Assembly (NCBI RefSeq): GCF_030380815.1
Contig: NZ_JAUDUY010000004.1
Coordinates: forward strand, 248,001-312,000
Direction of reading: 5' to 3'
From: Robiginitalea aurantiaca
Lineage (GTDB): Bacteria; Bacteroidota; Bacteroidia; Flavobacteriales; Flavobacteriaceae
Length of the DNA stretch: 64,000 nucleotides
Shown here: positions 53,832 to 62,177 of the stretch, piece by piece
How the letters are laid out: the number at the start of each line of letters is the position of its first letter
How positions within the stretch are numbered: position 1 is the stretch's first letter
Notes under the pieces: model-generated
Seen by the model: the letters and a program-made list of their open reading frames with translations, nothing else
Told to the model about the DNA's origin: nothing
Database searches by the model: none
Position numbers and translations under genes: made by a program

Positions 53832-55157
53832 TTACCTGGGAATAAGGTATAAATCGGTTTGTCGTCCATTCACATACCTGAAACCATCTGGGCCGTAATA
53901 CCCGGCTTCCTCCAACATTACGCGAATATCCCTTTTCCATTCAGGAAGGGTAACCGTCGTATTTAACTCGATGGCATAAACGGTGCTTGGGTTCAAAGGA
54001 TATCCCATCCCGTCCTTCGTTTTGACCCCATTTTGGGCATCCCACATCCCTATGGTCGTCCCGGCGGAATGCCCATAGGTTCCGAGAGGGTGCGTATAGA
54101 TCGAAGGCTTAAGCCCCTCATCCCGGCCCTGGGCCAGGGCAGTAGCCAGAATATCATTTCCTGTCTTGCCTGCGATCATATTCCCGGTAAGCAGATCCTG
54201 TACCCGGTTACCATCCCTGAGGGCCTCTTTTAAATACCCGGGAGCTTCAGTTTCTCCGGGTTTTAAAACATAGGCCAGTTGCTGACAGTCTGTATTGAGT
54301 CGCAGATAGGTAATCCCAAAATCGCAGTGGAGTAAATCCCCCGGGGTTATGACCATACCTTCCGGCCTGTCCGAGAAGGAGTACAAATGCCCTTCGAGCT
54401 GGGCTGCCGTCCGCTGGATATCCACCGTGGGATGAAACCAGGTTTCGAGACCGAGATCCGTAACCTTCTGCCGCATCCACCATTCCACCTCGGTGGTCGT
54501 CGTGACTCCAGGAGTGATGACGGATGTCGAAAAAGCCTCCCCGATAATATTGTGCGTAATTTCGACCAGATGGGACATCAGGGTCATTTCCCTTGGGGTG
54601 CGGGTTTCAATCCATGAAACAGCCAGGTTTTCCGCCGATACCACTTTCGATCTATACCTTGAAGGGAGGTATTCCATAAACAGGTCGTAATCGGTCTTAT
54701 CCAGGCCATCGGCTATGTTGTGATCCTCAGAAAAATTAAGTCCGATTTTGTCGGGGTTTCGCTCCTCAATCAGGTCCATCAGACGACGCCATTGATCGGG
54801 TTGTTGTTCTTTATCCCAAGCCGACTGGATACTCTCACCAATATTGTACCGGGCCACAGCGAGTTTATCTATGGTACCCTTGGAGGCGTCCCTGTAAAAG
54901 AGCAGGATCGTCCTTCTCCGTGCATTTAGCCAGGTTGCCGGCAACATGGTTTTTAACACAGGATCCTCGTTGTATTCCCTGGAAATCAGTACCCACATAT
55001 CGATACCTGCCCGGTCCATCAAAACAGGTAGTAAGGAATCAAAGCGCTCTTTTAAAAGTTCATCGACCACCCTGGCACGATCCACTTCAGGAAGGATATC
55101 CTGAGAGCGAACCAAAAAACTGCCAAGCAAACAAATTATTACCAAAATTCCTCTCAT
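53832..55157 (-). CDS. M24 family metallopeptidase (Xaa-Pro aminopeptidase-like), secreted
   Basis: 441 residues with a signal peptide (I-C-L-L-G-S-F-L-V-R-S-Q). The metal-binding residues of the M24 fold are present in order: Asp in H-C-D-F-G, Asp in N-T-D-C-Q, His in T-Y-G-H-S-A-G, Glu in A-I-E-L-N and Glu in V-M-L-E-E. The N-terminal half is the creatinase/prolidase regulatory domain. It should remove Xaa from Xaa-Pro peptides outside the cytosol. It is 12 bp downstream of menE and likely in that operon. Confidence 0.9.
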   Translation of the reverse strand: MRGILVIICLLGSFLVRSQDILPEVDRARVVDELLKERFDSLLPVLMDRAGIDMWVLISREYNEDPVLKTMLPATWLNARRRTILLFYRDASKGTIDKLAVARYNIGESIQSAWDKEQQPDQWRRLMDLIEERNPDKIGLNFSEDHNIADGLDKTDYDLFMEYLPSRYRSKVVSAENLAVSWIETRTPREMTLMSHLVEITHNIIGEAFSTSVITPGVTTTTEVEWWMRQKVTDLGLETWFHPTVDIQRTAAQLEGHLYSFSDRPEGMVITPGDLLHCDFGITYLRLNTDCQQLAYVLKPGETEAPGYLKEALRDGNRVQDLLTGNMIAGKTGNDILATALAQGRDEGLKPSIYTHPLGTYGHSAGTTIGMWDAQNGVKTKDGMGYPLNPSTVYAIELNTTVTLPEWKRDIRVMLEEAGYYGPDGFRYVNGRQTDLYLIPR

Positions 55158-55169
55158 CGCAAATCCGTT

Positions 55170-56246
55170 TTAAATTAATTTTTGTGTGATCTCCGCACGG
55201 CTGATCTTACCCGATTTAGTTTCCTCAAAAGCGCTGAGGTAATGTACCGCTTTGGGAACCTCGTATTTCTCCAACCCGGAAATACGCTTTATCTCAGCTA
55301 TCAGGTCCCCCTCAGGTTCTCCCTCTACCACCAGTACCAATTTTTGCCCCAGTACCTTATCGGGCAGTCCCGTCAGGAAAAATCGCTGCTTTATAAAGGG
55401 TTGAAGTTTTGATTCCAGGAGTTCGGGCATCAATTTAACCCCTCCTGAATTCACTATGTTATCGGCACGCCCAAGCCAGTAAAATGAATTTTCTTCCGGC
55501 CTGGAAACCATATCATTCGTGCGAATGGAGGTTTCTGAGAGAAAAGGGGCATCGATAACAAGGCATCCGGTTTCATCCTGATCTACATGAATGCCTGGCA
55601 ACACCTGAAAAGGGGGCAGGGATCCGGACTTTGAAGCCTCGGGAAGCGGATTGAGTTTTCGCAAGGCGATATGGCTGGCGGTTTCACTCATCCCATAGCT
55701 TTCATAAACGATCGTATCCAATCCCATCAAGGCCTGCTGCAGATGTGCGCTAACCGGTGCGCCGCCAACAAGGACCATGGAGACCCGATCCATTTCTTTT
55801 AGCGAAGCCTCCAGCTGCATCGGTACCATGGCTACAAAATCAATGGTATCCTGCAGGGCCCATAGCGGTGTCCGCTCAGGGGCCACCATGGTGAGTTCCC
55901 AACCCAGAATCAAGGCGCGAACGAGCATCATTTTTCCTGCAATGCTGTTTACCGGCAAACACAAAACTGCTTTTGTCCCTTCGCCGAGTCCCAGGAAATC
56001 CCCCGTGATTCGTGCACTTTTCACCATGCCTTCTTTGGACAATACAATTTCTTTCGGAGTCCCTGTTGAGCCCGAAGTACGCTGTACAATAACCGGGGAC
56101 TCCGATATCCAGTCCAGGAGGAAATCCCCGATCTCGCGTTCGAAAGGCTCCCCTTCCTTTACCAGGCTGTAGGCTACTTCGCTCAGATCTGCATAGGCGA
56201 TCTGAAGGCCGTTTATTGAAAATGAGGTGTTGAATTCAGTTATCAT
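55170..56246 (-). CDS. menE: o-Succinylbenzoate-CoA ligase
   Basis: 358 residues, a short AMP-forming ligase. The ATP loop T-S-G-S-T-G-T-P-K is near residue 60, a Y-E-S-Y-G-M-S-E-T motif near 175, and the C-terminal K-Y-E-V-P-K-A-V-H with a K-S-G-K-I-S-R lysine. It activates o-succinylbenzoate with CoA in menaquinone synthesis; the assignment rests on menC in the same operon. Its length is below most MenE proteins but typical of Bacteroidota. It overlaps the CPBP gene by 4 bp (ATGA). Confidence 0.87.
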   Translation of the reverse strand: MITEFNTSFSINGLQIAYADLSEVAYSLVKEGEPFEREIGDFLLDWISESPVIVQRTSGSTGTPKEIVLSKEGMVKSARITGDFLGLGEGTKAVLCLPVNSIAGKMMLVRALILGWELTMVAPERTPLWALQDTIDFVAMVPMQLEASLKEMDRVSMVLVGGAPVSAHLQQALMGLDTIVYESYGMSETASHIALRKLNPLPEASKSGSLPPFQVLPGIHVDQDETGCLVIDAPFLSETSIRTNDMVSRPEENSFYWLGRADNIVNSGGVKLMPELLESKLQPFIKQRFFLTGLPDKVLGQKLVLVVEGEPEGDLIAEIKRISGLEKYEVPKAVHYLSAFEETKSGKISRAEITQKLI

Positions 56247-57175
56247 GATGTTTCTTCATTTAATAGGGGCATAGCCTCTGCTTTCGAAAGTACGCGCCCT
56301 GTGAGCCTTTCTTTCCAGTCTTGCCATCCATACCTGCGGCCGAAATAATAAAGCAGCAGGGGAAAGACAACAAATATAGGCAGGTATGCATCCCAGCTCA
56401 GGCCGGGTTCTGACACATCCTTTAGGATGGAATCCGTTTGAAAGGCCGTCCAGTCCGCTGTGACCAGAAGGGCAGTTATCAGGTTATTCGCCGCATGAAA
56501 CCCCAGAGCGAGCTCCAGACCTTCATCCATGAGCGTTATGATTCCCAGGAAAAAGCCGGTTCCAATATAAAAAACCATGATGCCGTATCCCAATTTCCCG
56601 ACTTCGGGGTTCCCAAGGTGCATTAACCCAAAAATAAGGGAAGTGACCACCAGGGGTACCCAGCGGTTCTTAAAGATAATACCCAGTCCCTGCATCATAT
56701 GCCCCCTGAAAAGGTATTCTTCAAAACTGGTCTGCAGGGGTATCAGCAGTATCCCAATTAGGGCGAGCTTCCAGAATGCAGACCAGTTAAAATTCAGCAC
56801 ATAACTGTCCGGGGAGATCACATAATCGAGCAAGGTTAGCCCTGAGGTAATCAATGCCCAAAGCCCAAATGCAAAAAACACCCGATTCCAATCGATTTTC
56901 CTGCGGGAGGTAGTCAGGGAACGAATGGATTGCGGATGCACGAGTTTTGTCCATCCCAAAACCAGGACAAGGCCAAAAGCCAACGGAAATAATAAAAGAA
57001 TCAAAACAATGTTGGTGCCCAGTTGGGCAATCATATCCGCCATCATCTGATCCACGCTGACCGGAGAATTCACAGTTGCAACGTAGTTGCCGACCATTAA
57101 GGCGATAAAGCCAAGAGGTAAGACAAAATACTTCCACAGACCGAGATCTCCTCGATACCCTTGTTCTATATACAT
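56243..57175 (-). CDS. CPBP-family intramembrane metalloprotease
   Basis: 310 residues, about eight hydrophobic helices. The CPBP motifs E-E-Y-L-F-R-G (about 170-176) and F-G-L-M-H-L-G-N (about 205-212) give the Glu-Glu and His residues of the zinc site. Family members include Rce1-type proteases and bacteriocin-related proteins; some act on lipoproteins or on unknown membrane substrates. It overlaps menC by 10 bp and menE by 4 bp, placing an intramembrane protease inside a menaquinone operon. Confidence 0.87.
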   Translation of the reverse strand: MYIEQGYRGDLGLWKYFVLPLGFIALMVGNYVATVNSPVSVDQMMADMIAQLGTNIVLILLLFPLAFGLVLVLGWTKLVHPQSIRSLTTSRRKIDWNRVFFAFGLWALITSGLTLLDYVISPDSYVLNFNWSAFWKLALIGILLIPLQTSFEEYLFRGHMMQGLGIIFKNRWVPLVVTSLIFGLMHLGNPEVGKLGYGIMVFYIGTGFFLGIITLMDEGLELALGFHAANNLITALLVTADWTAFQTDSILKDVSEPGLSWDAYLPIFVVFPLLLYYFGRRYGWQDWKERLTGRVLSKAEAMPLLNEETS

Positions 57176-58218
57176 AAGCTTTGAATTTTTTGAACATCCC
57201 AGGAGGCCCTGAAGTCATATCGAAGTGCCCCCCCGGCAACCTCCAATGGGCTGCTGATATTATTCGTAAACAAACTACCCGTTCCAAGCCCCTGTGGCAT
57301 ATGTACATCCAGGGATGAGGTCCATTGGGCAATAGCATTCAAACCAATATTGCTTTCCAGGGCACTGGTGACCCACCAGCCGATGCGTAGTTCCTCTGCC
57401 AACCGGATCCACTCCTCGCTCCCCGAAAAACCGCCCACCAAACTGGGCTTTAAAATAATGTACTGCGGTCGGATGGCTTTGAGCATCCTGGATTTATCCT
57501 CATACGGAATGCATCCGATCAATTCCTCGTCGAGCGCGATAGGCAGGGGTGTACCCGTACAGAGTTCAGCCATGGCATCGGGCTGGCCCGCCGCTATGGG
57601 TTGTTCAATAGAATGCAGGTCCAACGCCGCCAGGTGCTTCAGGCGTAAGAGAGCTTCACCTGCGGGAAAAGCGCCATTTGCATCTACCCGAATCTCCAGG
57701 TCCGCAGGGCCAAATTCGCTTCGGATTTCGCTCAGCATACGGAGTTCTTCTTCAAAATTGAGCGCTCCGATTTTGAGTTTCAGGCAGGTAAAACCTTGTT
57801 TTAACCTGTCCGCAATCTGCGCTTTCATAAACCCGATATCACCCATCCAGATCAGACCGTTGATCGGTATGGGATCGCCATTTAAAAAAGGGGCGTCCGG
57901 AAAAAGGCAAAAGGGATCAGGACTCTGAAAGGAGCGTACGGCCTGTTCCATACCAAAAACAATACTGGGGTATTCCTGGTATTTGAAAAGTGCACCTTCG
58001 AGATCCGTCTCCAGATCTTTACAGGCCAGGGCCAGCATGGCCTCATAATCCGGCCTGTCGTCGTAACTCAAGCCCCTGAAAAGTCCGGTTTCGCCTATCC
58101 CCCACTGGCCCGTGTCTTCCAATACGATAAAATAGGTATCCTTTTGGGTAAGCACCCCCCGGGAAGTGCCTCCGGGCTGTTTGAACTGGAGGGTGTATTT
58201 TAGGTAGGATGCTTTCAT
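57166..58218 (-). CDS. menC: o-Succinylbenzoate synthase
   Basis: 350 residues of the enolase superfamily (muconate-lactonizing subgroup). The K-x-K is in L-K-L-K-I-G, followed by acidic ligands in R-V-D-A-N, S-I-E-Q-P and A-L-D-E-E, and the second Lys in I-L-K-P-S. It dehydrates SHCHC to o-succinylbenzoate, the step before MenE. ATG 58218 is chosen; an upstream ATG at 58227 would overlap the -7 element at 58228-58235. It is nearly leaderless if that promoter is used. Confidence 0.9.
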   Translation of the reverse strand: MKASYLKYTLQFKQPGGTSRGVLTQKDTYFIVLEDTGQWGIGETGLFRGLSYDDRPDYEAMLALACKDLETDLEGALFKYQEYPSIVFGMEQAVRSFQSPDPFCLFPDAPFLNGDPIPINGLIWMGDIGFMKAQIADRLKQGFTCLKLKIGALNFEEELRMLSEIRSEFGPADLEIRVDANGAFPAGEALLRLKHLAALDLHSIEQPIAAGQPDAMAELCTGTPLPIALDEELIGCIPYEDKSRMLKAIRPQYIILKPSLVGGFSGSEEWIRLAEELRIGWWVTSALESNIGLNAIAQWTSSLDVHMPQGLGTGSLFTNNISSPLEVAGGALRYDFRASWDVQKIQSLCI

Positions 58219-58227
58219 ACAGGCCAT

Positions 58228-58235
58228 CAAATTTA
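58228..58235 (-). promoter_or_regulatory. -7 promoter element for menC
   Basis: On the minus strand TAAATTTG, an exact TAnnTTTG match 9 bp upstream of the ATG at 58218, so the leader would be only a few nucleotides. Confidence 0.5.
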
Positions 58236-58239
58236 CGTA

Positions 58240-58247
58240 TATTTTTG
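58240..58247 (+). promoter_or_regulatory. -7 promoter element for the SDR gene
   Basis: TATTTTTG is an exact TAnnTTTG match, 20 bp before the ATG at 58268. It lies 4 bp from the divergent menC -7 element. Confidence 0.5.
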
Positions 58248-58267
58248 ATCTGAAACAGCGGATAAAC

Positions 58268-59059
58268 ATGGAACTGAAAGATAAGGTGGTTTGGATCACA
58301 GGAGCATCCTCGGGTATTGGCAAGGCTCTGGCGCAACAGGCGGGAAAAAAAGGGGCAAGGCTGATCCTCTCGGGAAGGAATACAGCACGGTTACAGGAGG
58401 TTCAGAAATCGCTTTCGGATCCCGGAAATTCCAGGGTACTCCCCCTGGATCTCGCAAATTTAGAATCCTTTGACAGGATCGTGCAGGAAGCACTAAGCGC
58501 TTTCGGGACTGTCGATATCCTGGTCAATAATGCCGGGATCAGCCAGCGCTCCCTGATCGCTGAAACAGGCCTTGACGTTTATGAAAGATTGATGCACGTG
58601 AATTACCTGGGAACCATCGGACTTTCTAAAGCCCTGCTCCCCTACTTTGTGGAAAACCAAAAGGGGCATTTTGTAGTTGTAACCAGTTTGATGGGGAAAT
58701 TCGGCTCTCCGCTGCGCTCAGGATATTGCGGCGCCAAACACGCGCTCCACGGCTTTTTTGATGTGTTGCGGATGGAACATGAGAAGGATTCCATTGCCGT
58801 TACTCTGGTTTGTCCCGGATTTGTCAACACGGATATCGCCCGAAATGCGCTCACCGGGGATGGCAGTGCTCAGGAAAATCAGGATAACGCGACGGCCAAC
58901 GGAATGGATCCGGACCGATTTGCCCGTAAAATGCTCCATGCCATTCAAAGGCGCAAAATGGAGGTGAATATTGGAGGGAAAGAGGTGTCCGGAGCATACA
59001 TGAAGCGCTTTTTTCCAGGGCTGCTACACAAACTGGTGCTCCGCAGTCAGGTCGTCTAA
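58268..59059 (+). CDS. Short-chain dehydrogenase/reductase (SDR)
   Basis: 263 residues. The cofactor loop T-G-A-S-S-G-I-G near residue 11, N-N-A-G near 91 and the active site with Ser, then Y-C-G-A-K (Tyr and Lys of Y-x3-K, near 158-162) are intact. It uses NAD(P)H on an alcohol or ketone of unknown identity. The extended C-terminal 60 residues resemble the DHRS7-like branch. It is transcribed away from menC. Its stop codon overlaps the stop of the convergent UPF0173 gene (4 bp). Confidence 0.92.
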   Translation: MELKDKVVWITGASSGIGKALAQQAGKKGARLILSGRNTARLQEVQKSLSDPGNSRVLPLDLANLESFDRIVQEALSAFGTVDILVNNAGISQRSLIAETGLDVYERLMHVNYLGTIGLSKALLPYFVENQKGHFVVVTSLMGKFGSPLRSGYCGAKHALHGFFDVLRMEHEKDSIAVTLVCPGFVNTDIARNALTGDGSAQENQDNATANGMDPDRFARKMLHAIQRRKMEVNIGGKEVSGAYMKRFFPGLLHKLVLRSQVV

Positions 59060-59736
59060 ACGCTGACTGCTTCCCCGATATCGGGCAATAAAAGCGTTTT
59101 ACCACCCTGTTCGAAGGTTCGGACTGCCTGCTGCGTATCAATCTCAATATATCCGAAGGTATTGTAGTGGACGCCCATCACCCGGTCACAATTGACAAAT
59201 CCTGAGGCCTGAAGCGCATCTTCTACCCCCATTGTAAAATTGTCTCCAATGGGCAGTATGGCCAAATCCGGTGTTCCATAAAGGGGGATGAGTTTCATGT
59301 CCATATGGAGGGCGGTATCTCCGGCGATGTAGACCATTTTCCCATCGCTTTTCAGGAGAAAACCTCCGGGTTGCCCACCATAAGTTCCATCGGCAAAAGA
59401 CGAGGTATGAACGGCATTGACGTATTTCAGCCATCCAAAATCAAAATCACGGGCACCCCCATGATTCATCGGGTGACCTTCCAGGCCTTTATTCTGGTAG
59501 TATGTTACGATTTCGTAATTACTGATGATCAGGGCACCTGAGCTATGGGCAATGGTCTCAACATCCAGGACATGGTCCTGGTGGGCATGGGTGAGTAAAA
59601 TAAAATCAGGATTGAGGTCCGCTACGTCTATTTTCCCCTTTGCCTGCTCGTTCCCCGTAATAAATGGATCGATCAGTATACGGTGTTTGCTTGTTTGAAT
59701 AAGAAGGGCGGCATGCCCCAGGAAGGTAATTTTCAT
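59056..59736 (-). CDS. UPF0173 metal-dependent hydrolase (MBL fold)
   Basis: 226 residues. T-H-A-H-Q-D-H near residue 50 is the metal site, followed by A-G-D-T-A-L-H and a C-terminal G-V-H-Y-N-T-F. The length and the F-L-G-H-A-A start match UPF0173 proteins, whose substrate is unknown. It is convergent with the SDR gene, with interleaved stop codons (59056-59059). The histidine kinase gene lies 22 bp upstream on the same strand. Confidence 0.88.
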   Translation of the reverse strand: MKITFLGHAALLIQTSKHRILIDPFITGNEQAKGKIDVADLNPDFILLTHAHQDHVLDVETIAHSSGALIISNYEIVTYYQNKGLEGHPMNHGGARDFDFGWLKYVNAVHTSSFADGTYGGQPGGFLLKSDGKMVYIAGDTALHMDMKLIPLYGTPDLAILPIGDNFTMGVEDALQASGFVNCDRVMGVHYNTFGYIEIDTQQAVRTFEQGGKTLLLPDIGEAVSV

Positions 59737-59758
59737 GGAAGGGTTCTTTCTCCCAAAT

Positions 59759-61717
59759 TTATTTAAAATTGAACCAAAAACGAACCCCTTCAGCGGTTTT
59801 ATCGATATTCAGGTTAGATTGTAACTGATTGACCAGCCTTTTGATCAGCCGAATACCCATGGAGTTCTCGGCCCGGGTTTCCGTGTCTTCGGGAAGTCCG
59901 ACCCCGTTATCCGTATATTCAAAGAACCCGCCGTCTGTATTCTTCTGAATATGTATGTAGATCTTTCCGTTCTCGGAGGCTTCTGTAAAGGCGTATTTGA
60001 ACGAATTAGATACCAGCTCATTGAGAATCAAACCTATAGGTATGGCCCTGTCAATGTCCAGTTCAACGCCTTCAGCGTCAATAGTGATATTGATACTATG
60101 GCCTCCTTTGCGATAAACAGACTGAATGCTATTGATCAGGCTTTCGATATAGCCCTGCATTTCTATCACCGAAAGATCGTCGTTTTGATAGAGTTTCTGA
60201 TGGATCAGGGCCATGGCCTTTACACGGGTTTTGCCCTCCTCGAGGGCTTCTATGGCCGCCTTACTCCTTGTGTTTTTGGTTTGCAGGCTCAGCAGGCTCG
60301 AAACCATTTGCAGGTTGTTTTTTACCCGGTGGTGGATTTCCTTCAGCAGCGAATCCTTTTCGACCAGGGAATTTTCAATAATGCGTTTCTGTTCTGCGAT
60401 TAAGCGTTGATTCTTGATGCTTTTTAAATAGGCGTAAACCAAACCGGCAAAACCGAGGAGCGTAAAAACCAAAGAGATGAACACCAGGTTAATCCTCATG
60501 TCCTGGGCCTCCATCACTTCCCGGCCCTGCTCGAGCATCAATTCCTGTTCCTTGTTCTTTTCCTTCTCCTTTTCGAGTTCTTCACTGGCCACGATGGAAA
60601 CCAATCGCTCCTTCTGATTAAAGGCGTCCAGGGCATTAATGGAATCCTGAAGACGCATTGCATTTTTCAGGTAAATGGCTTCTCTTGAGCTGTCCCCGGT
60701 TGCTTTGTAATAATCCGCTAGTAGCCTATTGCGCCTTATGAGCAATTCCGGTTGAAAGGTATCCAGGTCCGCTGTGAGGTACTCGCGCGCCTTTCGATAG
60801 TTTTCGAGCTCCAGATAAGCAGAAGCCAGGGCGAGGGTGTTGATGGACTTCTCCTCATGGAAGGCCTCGGAAGACAGAGTACTAAGGACACCCAGGCTGT
60901 TTTCCAGATAGGGCAAAGCCTCTTCGTGCTCATTCTGAAGTATATGCGCTTTTCCGATATTTCCTTCGATAACTGCTTTTAGCAGACTTGCATTGTCTAT
61001 TTCCTCACGTGTACGTACCTGATTGATGTCGTTTACAAACACCACAATGTAACCCTGTGCCTTCTTAAAGTAAGCCATGGCTGTGGCGGAGGACTTTTCC
61101 TGCAGCAGGAACTTTCCGATCTGGTTGTTATACACCGCCAAATGATAAAAATCCGAAGAATCGATGGTTTTCTTGACCTCTTCAATATATTGTTCCATCG
61201 CCTTGCGGTGCAGGCCCAGATTGGAGTAGATGTCGTAAAAACTGATGTTATCCGAGATGCCAAATTGCAACTTTCGCTCTCTTATCTCAATTTGCTTGTC
61301 AAACTGCCTGAGTTTCCCGTAGTTTTCGTCCATCAGATCCAATAACCTCTGAAGGCTGACCTTTTCGAGGGACTCCAGTTCCGGGTACATTTCCTGAGTG
61401 AGGGATGCGGCGCGCTTGTAGTTGCCGAGATCGTAATAAATCTGAGCTCGAATAAGCTGATAGGTACGCATTGCAGTAGAGTCCTGTTGCTGGACAGCGG
61501 TATTGATATCGGAGTTGATACGGTCGAGCCAGTCGTAGGCCGAGTGATATGTATACCGATTGTCCGTCTCGAAAAAGTAGGACAATTTTTCTTCCGGGGA
61601 TTCCTTTTCAGTATACGTTTGCAGAAGGGACTCCGACGGTACGGCAAACTCCTGGGCCATTCCCATTGCGGGTAAGGCCATGCCTGCCAAATAACAAATG
61701 ATGAGTAATTTTTTCAT
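59759..61717 (-). CDS. TPR-sensor histidine kinase (HisKA_2 type)
   Basis: 652 residues. Signal peptide or first helix at 1-20 (I-I-C-Y-L-A-G-M-A-L-P-A-M-G), TPR-like helices at about 40-385, a coiled stretch with many Glu/Lys, a membrane helix near 405-428, and the HisKA_2 dimerisation helix with the phospho-accepting His in E-I-H-H-R-V-K-N-N-L-Q-M-V. The ATPase domain follows: N-box L-N-E-L-V-S-N-S-F-K-Y, G1 D-N-G-V-G-L-P and G2 S-M-G-I-R-L-I-K. The likely partner is the LytTR regulator on the same strand 824 bp upstream. Its promoter carries the half-site and 27-bp spacing of the small RNA units (see 61771). Confidence 0.92.
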   Translation of the reverse strand: MKKLLIICYLAGMALPAMGMAQEFAVPSESLLQTYTEKESPEEKLSYFFETDNRYTYHSAYDWLDRINSDINTAVQQQDSTAMRTYQLIRAQIYYDLGNYKRAASLTQEMYPELESLEKVSLQRLLDLMDENYGKLRQFDKQIEIRERKLQFGISDNISFYDIYSNLGLHRKAMEQYIEEVKKTIDSSDFYHLAVYNNQIGKFLLQEKSSATAMAYFKKAQGYIVVFVNDINQVRTREEIDNASLLKAVIEGNIGKAHILQNEHEEALPYLENSLGVLSTLSSEAFHEEKSINTLALASAYLELENYRKAREYLTADLDTFQPELLIRRNRLLADYYKATGDSSREAIYLKNAMRLQDSINALDAFNQKERLVSIVASEELEKEKEKNKEQELMLEQGREVMEAQDMRINLVFISLVFTLLGFAGLVYAYLKSIKNQRLIAEQKRIIENSLVEKDSLLKEIHHRVKNNLQMVSSLLSLQTKNTRSKAAIEALEEGKTRVKAMALIHQKLYQNDDLSVIEMQGYIESLINSIQSVYRKGGHSINITIDAEGVELDIDRAIPIGLILNELVSNSFKYAFTEASENGKIYIHIQKNTDGGFFEYTDNGVGLPEDTETRAENSMGIRLIKRLVNQLQSNLNIDKTAEGVRFWFNFK

Positions 61718-61770
61718 AAATCCGCCCTGCAGCAGTCGGATGCTATGGAGGCTGCTACATCAAGGTTGTT

Positions 61771-61836
61771 CAAACTTACCTCTAACTAACGGAAATTCGA
61801 ATCTTTTGTTGTCAAACGGGAACATTCTGTAGCCTT
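61771..61836 (-). promoter_or_regulatory. Histidine kinase promoter with operator half-site
   Basis: On the minus strand, TAAGTTTG (61778 to 61771) is an exact TAnnTTTG match. Exactly 27 bp upstream lies TTGTTGTCAA (61806-61815, + strand), one mismatch from TTGTTGTGAA. The place of the second half-site (61827-61836, CTGTAGCCTT) matches at only 4 of 10. The transcript would begin near 61766, about 50 nt before the ATG at 61717. Confidence 0.6.
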
Positions 61837-61865
61837 TAATAAGAAAGGGGAAGTCTGAGGGGTCA

Positions 61866-61940
61866 AAATAAGAAAAGGCCGTGCAAATAAATGCACAGCC
61901 TTTTCATCTACATGTAAGATTTGGGATCTTAACTAAAGAC
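61866..61940 (-). ncRNA. Candidate small RNA, unit A
   Basis: The operator and -7 element upstream predict a start near 61940. The RNA would hold a small stem (AAGAT/ATCTT) and end in a terminator hairpin at 61873-61904, about 75 nt long. It shares the layout of units B and C but not their sequence. A 14-codon ORF (61863-61907) runs through the hairpin and is probably chance. Confidence 0.55.
61873..61904 (-). terminator. Terminator of unit A
   Basis: AAAAGGC-C-GTGCA (61873-61885) pairs with TGCAC-A-GCCTTTT (61892-61904) with one mismatch. On the minus strand it is followed by CTTATTTTG, a short U-rich tail. Confidence 0.75.
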
Positions 61941-61944
61941 CCTC

Positions 61945-62010
61945 CAAAAATAGAATTTTGGATGACCCGCCCGCTGGTTTTGTTGTGTAAGCGCTCAGAA
62001 TTGTTGTGAA
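61945..62010 (-). promoter_or_regulatory. Operator and promoter of unit A
   Basis: On the + strand: TTGTTGTGTA at 61980-61989 and TTGTTGTGAA at 62001-62010, 21 bp start to start. On the minus strand the proximal repeat is followed by 27 bp and then TATTTTTG (61952 to 61945), an exact TAnnTTTG match. Confidence 0.75.
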
Positions 62011-62089
62011 ATTGGCTTTTGCGTCCCAAAGCTGCACTAAATCCAATGCTATCTGCCATTGATTTGCCAAAATTTCTACGATTGGCCGC

Positions 62090-62173
62090 AAAAGAAGAAA
62101 GAGTCTTGCCGCTTTGGCAAGACTCTTTCACGAGAACACTATATGAAAATGAAAAAATTTATCCTTAAATCCT
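62090..62173 (-). ncRNA. Candidate small RNA, unit B
   Basis: Predicted start near 62173, predicted end about 62090, about 84 nt. The 5' part is A/U-rich and single-stranded (with two AGGAT motifs), followed by a 13-bp hairpin (AAAGAGTCTTGCC) and a U-rich tail. No ATG in the minus-strand transcript. It is the direct repeat of unit C. Confidence 0.6.
62098..62128 (-). terminator. Terminator of unit B
   Basis: AAAGAGTCTTGCC and GGCAAGACTCTTT form a perfect 13-bp stem with loop GCTTT. On the minus strand the tail is CTTCTTTTG. Confidence 0.82.
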
Positions 62174-62177
62174 GAAA

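Noticed and set aside
61863-61907. 14-codon ORF on the minus strand through the unit A hairpin
   Set aside because: It coincides with the terminator stem and has no counterpart in units B and C.
61904-62131. Minus-strand ORF of 75 codons across units A and B, and a similar one at 62268-62468
   Set aside because: Both read through the terminator hairpins, -7 elements and repeats, their similarity comes only from the DNA repeat, and codon use is unlike neighbouring genes.
62143-62176. Plus-strand mini-ORFs starting ATGAAAATG inside both repeat copies (10 and 8 codons)
   Set aside because: The two copies differ in frame because of one A and stop at different places, so no peptide is conserved. 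The conserved elements (operator, -7, hairpin) all read on the minus strand.
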